From Pseudoneurospora amorphoporcata (taxonomy: Eukaryota > Ascomycota > Sordariomycetes > Sordariales > Sordariaceae), in contig MU859257.1 in NCBI GenBank assembly GCA_033297205.1, positions 1-64,000 on the forward strand: 64,000 nt of DNA. The letters run 5' to 3'. Shown in pieces: positions 11,357 through 21,100 of the stretch. The notes under the pieces are model-generated. The model was not told the origin of the DNA. It was given only the letters and a program-made list of their open reading frames with translations, and did no database searches. The position numbers and the translations under genes are program-made. The number at the start of each line of letters is the position of its first letter. The first letter of the stretch is position 1.

Positions 11357-12319
11357 ATGGAACAACAGTACAGCAGCAACAGCATTATCAGCAGTGACGA
11401 CGACCAAGACGAAAGAGAGGCGGCAATAGGTCAGGGAGGTGAAGACAGCCAAGACGAATATGGCAACAAAGCCAATATGTACGACGTGACCATCGACCTG
11501 GGGAAGACTGGTGAGCCGGGCAGCGGTTACCACACGAGAAACAATCCAGCAGCACCATTCCAGCGAGAAGGCGTGGTGGAGCGTCGTGGTATCATGGAGG
11601 TTCGATGCCGATCCCGCGAGGTCGTCCATGGACGGCTAGAGCCCGGTGTTGGCAAATATGCCACCCTGTTGGTCTACGATGTCAGCTTCGAGACTGTCAA
11701 GAAGTCACGGCGCGTTACCTGGGCCAAGGTCGAGTTCAATTTCGCCAGCAGCGTAGTAGACACCAGCCGGATGCCCGAAATATGGTCGATAGCGCCAGCC
11801 GGCACAGTCACTTTACTCCAGTCCAGTCAGGAAGAAACGGTCCGCACACTGGGCAGGCTGACGGCGGGGACACCGGAGCTGCTTGTCAACGTCAACGCAT
11901 CCATCGAGCGGGAAAAAGCAGTCACCAAGACGACTAGCGACTCTGCTCGGGTGATCGGCATCACTACGTGTGACGAATTTGGCCAGCAGGTGGGCGCGAG
12001 TTGGATCATGGAGGAAAACAAGGCTCTCAAGTCGGGGGTGCCGAGCCTTCTCCGGTGTGTGATGTTGGTCAGGCGCCGAGACAATAGGCGGTTCGAGTGC
12101 AATGTGTCCATCGACGCAAAGGCAGACTGGAAGACGGAACTTGGCCGGTTGGTGGGCTCGACAACTGAGACAGACGACCCGGTCTACTTCGATCCGCAAC
12201 TGCCTCCGTTCAGCAGGCTGCGGAAAGTCGGCGAGTACGACCTGGCCAACCTATCGTCTGTCGACCTGGAGGTACTTGCCGAAATTCGGCTCTACCTAGG
12301 CACCCTCGGCTCAGCTTAG
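11357..12319 (+). CDS. Unrecognised 320-aa protein next to NLR-like genes
   Basis: A single uninterrupted exon. The frame is open to 11336, but the first ATG is at 11357 (MEQQYSSNSIISSDDDQDE...). The first 45 residues are acidic and probably disordered. The rest alternates charged and hydrophobic residues in a way that suggests a mostly beta fold (MYDVTIDLG, ATLLVYDVSFETVKKSRRVTWAKVEF, LLRCVMLVRRRDNRRFECNVSID), ending in a helical LEVLAEIRLYLGTLGSA. There is no signal peptide, membrane segment or known catalytic motif. It sits head-to-head with the SesB/STAND gene and 0.8 kb ahead of the ankyrin-subtilase gene, so a linked function is possible, but that is inference. I do not recognise the family. 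Confidence 0.65.
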   Translation: MEQQYSSNSIISSDDDQDEREAAIGQGGEDSQDEYGNKANMYDVTIDLGKTGEPGSGYHTRNNPAAPFQREGVVERRGIMEVRCRSREVVHGRLEPGVGKYATLLVYDVSFETVKKSRRVTWAKVEFNFASSVVDTSRMPEIWSIAPAGTVTLLQSSQEETVRTLGRLTAGTPELLVNVNASIEREKAVTKTTSDSARVIGITTCDEFGQQVGASWIMEENKALKSGVPSLLRCVMLVRRRDNRRFECNVSIDAKADWKTELGRLVGSTTETDDPVYFDPQLPPFSRLRKVGEYDLANLSSVDLEVLAEIRLYLGTLGSA

Positions 12320-13132
12320 GTTGTGATGGCGATTGGGCAGTGTTGACAGGCGGGGAAGGACGCTGCGAAGAGATAAGTCATAATGGCGGGGACGGGGCGG
12401 GCCCGAATGGTCAGTCAGACGAAATGTCCCACGTCAACCCAGAAGCCACTGCCCGCTTTTCATGATACTTGCACCTTCTCAATCAGCAAAGTGGAAGGAG
12501 TGTGTATGCCTGGAGCGGGGAATGCAACACACCGGGTGTCGCAGGGCGGACTCGGAGTTGGAAGGAGCCTGACGCACTGGGAAAAAAGTGCAGACGAGGA
12601 AGGAGGAGGCCAAAGACAGCGTGACCAAGGAAGCATTCAAATGGGAGAAGGAGGTCGGTTCGAATTGTCTGCGAAGTTTCTGTTACTAGGTAGTATGATT
12701 GGATGCCTTATTGTTTTTGTTGCACACAGTAATCTTGCACGGTGTCAGCTTCGCCAGATTCATGCAGAAGGTCGGTTTATTGCTTAGTTACCACACATCC
12801 CGCGTTACATCCAACACCCCCAAGCTGGGCCAAGCACGTACACGCGATACCTCTCCTCAGTCGCCAGGTTGATTGAATCCCCTTGCCCAACTGAGATGAA
12901 CAGCAAGCAAGCATGTCAAAAGTCCGGGGCTCTATGGCAGAGGCTCAGCCTTAGCCTCGCCCTGATGAGTCGACGACCGACCGATACTGATACCATACCA
13001 TGAATTTGTGATCTCATCCTCCCAAAATCTTGCTCTTCGTCTTTGTCTCTGTCCCACTTCTTCCATCATCACCAGACTTCATACATCTTCTCTCTGCGTC
13101 GTTACCGTGTTCTCCACTCCCAGAGCCGAAGG
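12320..13132. other. Intergenic; promoter of the ankyrin-subtilase gene
   Basis: A plus-strand open frame at 12383-12787 crosses the region but has no protein-like features. The last 100 bases (13020-13130) are C/T-rich, as expected for a fungal promoter and 5' leader. Confidence 0.4.
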
Positions 13133-16100
13133 ATGCGGCTCAGCAAAGACACAATGGAACGCGATTTTGAACCAGCTCCCCTACATCGGACCGGCACAGG
13201 CGCCCGAAGACGGATAGTAGACCCAAATGACACCGAGGGGGAGGAAGACTCTGAGTTTGACGACGAGGACAACAACGAGGAACAACTCAAAAACACTCTC
13301 AAAGATGCACTATCCGAGATCATTGACGGCAAGGTCTCTTTCACGCCCGAGAATTCCCAGTCGTTGGCCAATTTCGACCGACAGTATGGAGGGATCCTCC
13401 TCCATCCTCCCGAAAAGGGTTCGAACGCCTTGCATCTGCTCGTAACACACACGGAGCTGCGCAAGCCGGAGCCCGAACTACTTGGCCACTTCGTTACCTA
13501 CCTCGTCAAGCATGGTAACGCGCTTCTAGAAACACAAGACGGGGAGGGATGTACGCCACTGATTCGCGCTATCTCCGCCAAGAAAAAGGAACGGAGAGAC
13601 GAACGCATGGCAGAGTGGATGATTAACGCTCATCCCAATATCGGTCCCATACTTGCCATTAGCGACCGGCAAAACCAAAACTGTATTCATGCCGCCGTCC
13701 TGAAACGGCGCAGACAGTATCTTCCCCGACTGATCAAGGAGGCCAGTCCCACAACCGTTTGCTGCGAAGGACTCATCGGGCAACACGCCATTGCACTATG
13801 CAGTAAAATACGATTTCTGCTATGGTCAGAAATGGCTAGGTATTATCGAAGAGCTTGCGAAGAAGAGTGAAAAAGCTGTGCCCAAGGGAAGCGAAGAAGC
13901 TGTTCCGGACCTAAACGAGGACGGATTGTCGCCATACCTTTACCACATCAAGACTCGGAAACAGAACACCACGTCAGGGGACAAGGACCGCAACAAGGAG
14001 AAAGGGGGAGGCGAGGTTCCCAATAACCAGAGATCCCCTCAAGGGAAGACTGAGTTTCCGAGGTTTAATCCGAAATCAGTGTTTCTTACCCCCGACACAG
14101 TACCGCGACCTACCCGTCCCCCCAAGACAGAAATGCAATCAAGGTCACGCATACAGGAAGCCCCACGGCCTAGCGATAGCATATGGCTAGCAGTGCCGGG
14201 CGGTCTTCCACCTATTCCACCAGATGGGCCACAAGAGAATGGATCGGCCATAACGACGACCAGTGCAGCTGATCAGAAATCTGGAGGCTACAAGAAGTCG
14301 ACCAAAGAGCAGGAGACTTCCCGTGCTGATGAGGACATTTCCAAGAGGGTCGAGCAGTTCCTCAAGCTACACTACCTACGTAATCGCAGCGAACAGCAGT
14401 GTTCAACCATTTTATCCAGTCGCAAGCTGACTCCAGGTATGTTTAGGCATTGAAAACTCCATAATTTCGTGTCAAGTCTGTTGCGATCGCGTAATGAAAC
14501 TCACACAGTCCAATGTCGACTACATATACGGCAAAATCTGAGCCTGCTTTGCTAACTGGTGCTTCAGGGCTCGAAGATCAGCTATTGAACTTTGATCTAT
14601 TCGGAAGGGCTAATATGACCGAGGATGACTTTGGAAAGCTCATAGACACCCTCAAGTTCCACGAGTTCCTTCAGTATATTGCCATCCCGAAGATGCGCAT
14701 TTCCGAGTCTCAATCCCCCACAAACGAGAGAACAGATCGGGATGAGCAAGGCGGGCGCACCGATCTGTCCTTGGTCTTCGATGAGCTGCGGTCCAGCAAA
14801 GGTGTCAAACGGGTGCTTAAGGTAGTTGTGGATGACTCATTATCCCCACCGCATAGCGACGAGACGATCGAGAACTCTCTTAAACATCTGGGGGTGGAGA
14901 TTTGGGATTGGAAAAGGTTTGACATCTGTTCCGAGGTCATCTACAATGCAGCACCAAGAGTTCGGGAGGTCCATCTTTATTCGACCGGCAACAATGCTGT
15001 GCTCAGGAGCTGGAGTGACCACGGCGGTCTCAGAAGGCTTGAAAACTTGGAGAAGGTGCATGTAGAGGTTAAACAGGTACGTCTTGGACATTCATCATCC
15101 TAATACGCTATACAATCACCATTCTCAAATCTCCACTGTGATTGCTAACGACTAACATGGCAAGGGTATCGAGACAACCAACCGTACCAAGCAATACGTG
15201 GAAGAATTCAAGAGACGTATGAGAGACGTTCTACCTGATGTGGTGCTCACCGTACAGGAACCGAAGCTTCAGCTAAAGAAGCTGGCAGATCAGGGCGCGA
15301 TGAGCTCGAGTGCTGGACCGGCCCCACCAATGGACAAAAATGACTGGATTGATTGTATGAAGAACTTCCGGAAGATGCTCTACACTGCGGAGAGTAATCA
15401 TGGCAATAAGAAGAAGACCTGGGAGAGTATGGAGACGCAAATCAAGATTGCTCTTATTGATGACGGCGTGGATATTGCGCGACTGAGCCCAGGTACCGCC
15501 AGGTTGGAGGGTGGGCGGACTTTTTGCTCAAGGGATGAGACCAACCACATGTACCATCCATATTACGCATCCGCCACCGGACATGGAACTCTCATGGCGC
15601 AAAGCATCCATGAGATCTGTCCATCGGCTCGATTATTTGTTCTGAGGCTAGAAGATCACCTTTCAGTCGACGGACATGCTCGGCAAATGACTGCGAAAAG
15701 CGCCGCTAAGGTATGCCTACTCAACTTCTTCGTCGTGTTGTGGGGTTTGAGTCCAAAACTATTACCGAACAAATGCTAACAACTTGTGAGCAATGACAGG
15801 CGATCTACGCAGCCATCGAAAGAGACGTCCACATCATCTCAATGTCCTGGACCATCGATGTCAAGGACAGTGACCCCAGCGGCAGCGCCCTAGATAGAGC
15901 GGTAAAGGCGGCTGCTGAGAAAGGCATCCTCATGTTCTGTTCCGCCAGTGATAAGGGGGCGAATGCTCAGTACACCTACCCAGCCAAGGCCACAACCAAC
16001 ATCTTCAAGATTGGTGCTGCCAAAGACTCGGGCGCTGTGGACGAATGGGTAGGGGACCAGAGCCTCATTGACTTCACCTTTCCTGGGAACAAGGTGGATT

Positions 16101-16435
16101 TGGAAGGCAAACATGTATCCGGGTCATCTGTCGCCACAGCTTATGCTGCTGGCTTGGCTGCTCTCATCTTGTATTGCGTTCAGGTGCGACTTTATCTGAC
16201 AGACGATGATGAAGAGAAGAAGACGGAGGTCAGAGAGCAGTTCGAGGCATTGAGGAAGCACGACAAAATGTTTGAGACACTCAAGCACACGATCGGCACT
16301 ACTGAAGGGAGTGGTTACAAATTCGTTCAGGTGCGGGCCATATTTGGAGATGCTCGCAACAAGCAGGACAAGAATCCTGACAGATTGCTGAAAGTGATTG
16401 CAAGAACTGGAGAGAAACTTTGCGCGCGGGTGTGA
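13133..16435 (+). CDS. Ankyrin-repeat protein with C-terminal subtilisin-like (S8) protease domain, 1-bp frame break
   Basis: Proposed exons 13133-14436, 14568-15076, 15165-15710 and 15800-16435; about 1,000 aa. The start at 13133 (MRLSKDTMERD) is the first that leaves a normal leader; 13154 is an alternative. An acidic N-terminal region precedes ankyrin repeats (NALHLLVTH, GEGCTPLIRAIS, NCIHAAVLK, SSGNTPLHYAVKYD), then a long Pro/Ser/Lys-rich linker, a conserved fungal spacer domain (LLNFDLFGRANMTEDDFG, FLQYIAIPKM), and an S8 domain with all three catalytic motifs: Asp in LIDDGVD, His in ATGHGTLMA, Ser in VSGSSVATAYAAGLAAL. Intron 14437-14567 has a GCTAAC branch site. The frame changes by one base at the T run 13758-13760: reading one T fewer joins the ankyrins cleanly, otherwise a stop follows at 13870. 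This is a real mutation, a sequencing error, or a short alternative intron (13683-13746). Such S8 proteins occur in fungal NLR-like families. Confidence 0.78.
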
Positions 16436-18109
16436 AGGAGGGATATGGATGGTCACCTTTCATGTTCGTCTCATCATGTTCCATACCTTGATCTTCATAG
16501 GCAAGAATACTCACCTGAAGCTTGGGCACACTACGGCGCAAAGCAAGCTACAATCATGATTCATGACCAAAAAACTATGTTAACAATTCCCTATATCGCA
16601 AACACTGACATGTGAATCAAGCTTTGGATGCTCCAACGCCCCAGGTCAAGTACCCTATTGATTGAGATACAAGCCATCTTCTCCCCTCACAGACAAACCA
16701 CGAGCTTGTGTCAAATCCGATCCACACTAATCGTTGCATCCAAGCTCATCTATAACATGTCGTCAAAGGCCACCAATGTTCATCCAACTCACACATCTTC
16801 ACAATTTCTCTGCAAAAGAAATACACCCTTCAGCGTTCCTCAGCCATTCCAGCCAAGCACCCACTCTTCGGGGCAACCATCACACTCCATATCTCCCGCC
16901 CCTTTGCCTCTGACTCCACAACCCAAACACAGATGATCAGCTGCGTAACCTGTAACAAGCACCTGGAGCTCGCTGACTATGCGGGCTTGCCGCAGCAGAG
17001 CACCGGGATTGGGATACAAATATCCGTCATGACAAATTTAAGTATCTGGGGGCGAGCATAGGGAGATTTCACCCTGTTGTTCACCGTTTTCTAACACTCT
17101 CATCACCATAGAAGCACAGCATGTCTTTCCTAGACCGTACATTACCGCGGTCTGGTTGGTACATAGCATCAAGAGTGTTGTCCACCAAGGGTTGAGCAGA
17201 TGAAGCAGCTCCTCTTTCCTCACATGGCACGCGTCTTCAACGAGCCTTCAATTTTAATTGAGGAGGAGGCCGAACCGAGCAGAGTGAAAAAAAAACAAAA
17301 AAAAACAGGAACGACCAGCGGGTTACACCATGCTGACCTGAACCGAGTCTTCCTTCCAAGTCCTCCTTCCAAGTCCTCCTTCCCCACATGACATCCATCC
17401 TCAACGCGCCTTCCATTGTAGTAGAGGAGAAGGCCGAACCGAGCAGTGGAAAGAAGAAGAAAAGACAGAAAGCATCGGCAAGCAAAACGAAACATTGCCA
17501 AACGTCAAGAAGAAAAACACAAGACAAGTTTCGAAAATCCTCTTGTCAACCATTATCTGGGTCAATTGGTGACTCACCACGCGCTCGCCCAGCTCATTCA
17601 TAGTTCTGGCCTCGGATGTACGATGACAGAACTGCCTGCAGGCCGACATGTTGATGCATCAAATGGGTCATGATAGCCCCTCGCCAGGCTTTTGACTGCA
17701 TGACAAGATAAAATGGAGAATCACAAAGGCAACTTGCATCCATAAGTGTCAAGGTACAAAATAGAAGACACCCAGATGATGATGTGACTATTATCGGCTT
17801 GCATGTTTACGTGCATCCTCCTCCAGCTGTTGCCGAGCCACTCCGGCTGTTCTCGAGACGTCCCCAACACTCGACACCAGAACATCAATATTGATTCTGT
17901 ATCGCAATGATTATTTCCATCTTTGACTTCACCACGAAGATCATCCGTTTGCTTCGAGCCCTTTAGCGTCAAACATCGTTCTTGGACCTGTAAGTGCCCG
18001 CCGCCTTCCGAATAGTCGCAAACACCAGCCAAGAAAACTGACCAACAAGAAAACGAGAACGCACACCAAAATATCACATAGCGTCCTTCTCCTCGCGTTT
18101 GCGCCAACT
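16436..18109. other. Intergenic region with duplicated small coding motif
   Basis: No full gene seen. It holds the imperfect direct repeat at about 17221-17295 and 17388-17462 and a 14-bp tandem repeat (17349-17384). The last 300 bases before 18110 are presumably promoter and leader of the downstream gene. Confidence 0.45.
17221..17462 (+). repeat. Imperfect direct repeat of about 75 bp, two copies 167 bp apart, each an open frame starting with ATG
   Basis: Copy A (about 17221-17295) and copy B (about 17388-17462) align without gaps. Both begin CACATG and share GCCGAACCGAGCAG. Translated, copy A gives VFNEPSILIEEEAEPS then a lysine run, and copy B gives ILNAPSIVVEEKAEPS then a lysine run. 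Many differences are synonymous or conservative, which suggests a coding origin. Copy B stays open to 17603 (71 aa, basic tail); copy A stays open to 17391 (63 aa). They may be remnants of a duplicated small gene or first exons of an unseen gene. Confidence 0.45.
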
Positions 18110-21100
18110 ATGGCCTCTCTCCCAGTTTCCAAAAGCGGCAGTGGTAGCGGTAGCGGCGGTAGCATTAGCGGTGCCAACGGCGATAAACGTATCCTAGTCA
18201 ACAACAACAACAACAACAACAACAATAACAACAATGGCCATGGCTTGCAACCACCGCGTGGTCTGGGCCTATCCGATCCGCCCATCTCACCAGCTGTGAC
18301 AACCGGGACAGCCTCGTCCGGGAACTTTACGGACATGCACATGCGACAGCTCATCAGACCGAAAAAGTTCCGAACACTCTCGAACGCCTCGAGCATCCTC
18401 AGCGACATCTTCAACCATCCCGACGCCAATGAGGACGAGCTAAAGAACAAGATCAAGGAGGCAAACGACCGCGATCGTGAAGCCCTTTACAACATGAATG
18501 AGTCTCTCCGGAGCACGCCGCCCCTTCTTCCTGCCAAGACTTTGCCTAGTACCCAAAGCGGTCAAGGAGTCGACGAAGAGAAGAGACATCGCAGTGGTCT
18601 TTGGGGATTGTTCAAGAGGAAGTCCTTCAAAGCAGCAAAAAAAAGGATCAAATCAGCTCCGCCTCAGATCGTGGTTCCGGAACCTCCAGCCGCAGGTGGA
18701 GCCACCACAACCACTCATACCACAGAGGACGGTCATCGGCAAACTGTTATTTCCATTCCTGCACAGCGCACGTTCAACTTGGGACCAGTCCCTAGGTCAC
18801 CTGGTTTTGGATTGGCACCAAAATCCCCCATCACTGGAACTCCCATTAGACCGCCGAGGCCTAGCATCGGTCTAGAGACTCTGATAGAGCACCAGGAAAC
18901 AAACGAGCGACATTGCCAGGTCCCGGCCAGCGCACCTGTCATACCCCCAATTAACGACGGGCTGAACATCTCGCCTCTACTTCCCACGGAGGACTTCAGC
19001 CATCTCCAACGCGTTTCCGGATTCATAGTCCCGCCGGCCGAGTCACCGCCAGAGCTTCCTCAGGCTCAGGAGGCTTCGGTTGGTGTGGATGAGGGGCTTG
19101 ATGTTTCAAGTTCATCCAAGAGAATATCCTGTCAAGACCATACTTTACCAGAGTTTGTCTCACCGGCCAGTCCTCTCCATTTGAGCGTGTGCCTGTCGAC
19201 GGCCCAGTCAAGCCGTGATCGTCGGTCGAACATGAGTTCGGGGATTAAGCTCCCAGACATAGACCATACCGAAGAACGTTTGGATAGAGAAGTAGACGGT
19301 GGTGAGACTTTAGCAGAAGTCTCCGAGCCATCGTCGTCGAACTCCTCTCATCACAGGCTGGATACAGCAGCTGGTGGGAGAGACCGTGTCGGATCAGCGG
19401 ATGTAAGCTCACTGTCGTCGGTGGCTAGTTCTTCTGACCAACCACGCCCAGCGTTAGCGAGCACAAAGTTGAGACGGCAACGGAGTCTCTACTCCAATCC
19501 AAGCTTCACCAAAAGAAGGATGGAGCTCGAGCGGACTGATTCTCTCGGGGGCGAAAGTGTCAAGACAAATGGGAATCAGTCGACAGCATTCTACACTCCG
19601 CCTGATTTGCCCTCGGGGTATGCGACTGAGCCTGATACTAAAGCACTGAGCTCGGCGCTCGAAAAGATCAAAGCTGTGCAGCTACCACCGCTGCGATTTA
19701 CCCCGGTCATGACTGTAGCTGATCTTAAGCCGTTGTCATGCAAGAGTAGCAGCAATTTGAGGCCGGTACAATCAGAGGAGACAAAGCGACAAGATGGTGA
19801 ACCTGAACAGTCGTCAGATGGTGCCCTGAGAAAAAGTGATAGCTCATCCGAGCCTCTATCTGGAGTCCCATTGACGGATTCCTTCCAGACATCCATTTCC
19901 ATTGCCAACTCGTCAACTCCACAAGCGACTCCCCTCTCCGCTCCTTCCAACAATCTGACCAAGCCCCTCCAGCTAAGAAGGACCAACGGAATCATCTGCC
20001 CGCCCTTACGGATCTCATCCTCCTCCTCCTTCTCCGACAATCCGAGTCGTTATAGCAGAAATGGCAACCACCGCTCCGGCTCTCACATCGATTTCCTACA
20101 ACAATGCGAAGAGTTCCGCCACTCCAAAGAAAAAGAGCTCGACACCCTCCGCGACCGACTTCGCCAGCTGGAGAACAGAAACAGTTGGTTGCTGACCGCC
20201 GTGACGAAGCAGCTTCCTGATGGGTACTACCCACCGCAAGCGTATCAAGACGCCGATGACGACTACAATGCTTCGGAAGAGGAGGAGAAGGGTTGTCCAC
20301 ACTCGCGAAACACCGTCTCCAGTAGCCCAATCCTCTCCGGTTTTCGAGTGCCGACTGTTTCCCCGCGGGACCAGAACTCGAACAGAAATGGAAACGGAAA
20401 CGACGACGACGAGGACGTACTAATCCCGCGAGGAAGGCATTTTAACCTTGCAGACCACAGAGCTAGACGTTACGACGATCACCAAAACGACATAAGCAGC
20501 AGCCGAGCCTCCACCAGCGATCGCTGGTCAATGACATCTCAACACACCTTCGGCAGCACCACCGTCGATGACAGCGCAGCCGCCACCGGCACCGGCATGG
20601 GATTCAGCAGCAGTAACCTGACGACTGGATTCCGACTAACACCGCCCGCGCAGCACACGCAACATCCCCGGTATAACCCGAGTCCTGTTGCCACTAGTTC
20701 TAATAATTCCGGCAGCTGCAGTGGCAGTGGTGATAGCAGTGGTAACAGCAGGAACGCCTCCTTGTCCGCTGTTCGAAGACCGACACCGGCACCGACACCG
20801 ATCTCGATACCGCAAGCGAAGCCGACACTGGTTACTCGATCTTATACAACTTGTAGCACGACCGAAATTCCTGTATTTTCGAGTGGGAGTGTTGGCAGTG
20901 GTCGTGGGCAGTCGTTTGCTTCGACTACGACGACAACAACGATGGGGCCGGTAACGGGTTACGATGATACAAATACGGCTCGTGACGGATCGACAAACAG
21001 GCATCTAGCCATTCAGACACGTCCTACCCTCTCCCCCAACGTTCGTCGCGAACGAAGTCTCCCCCGCGACCCTCGACTTGCTTCGTTTTCGTCACGTTCT

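Noticed and set aside
14437..14567. Second frameshift in the ankyrin-subtilase gene
   Set aside because: A 131-bp intron with GTATGT donor, GCTAAC branch site and TTCAG acceptor restores the frame exactly.
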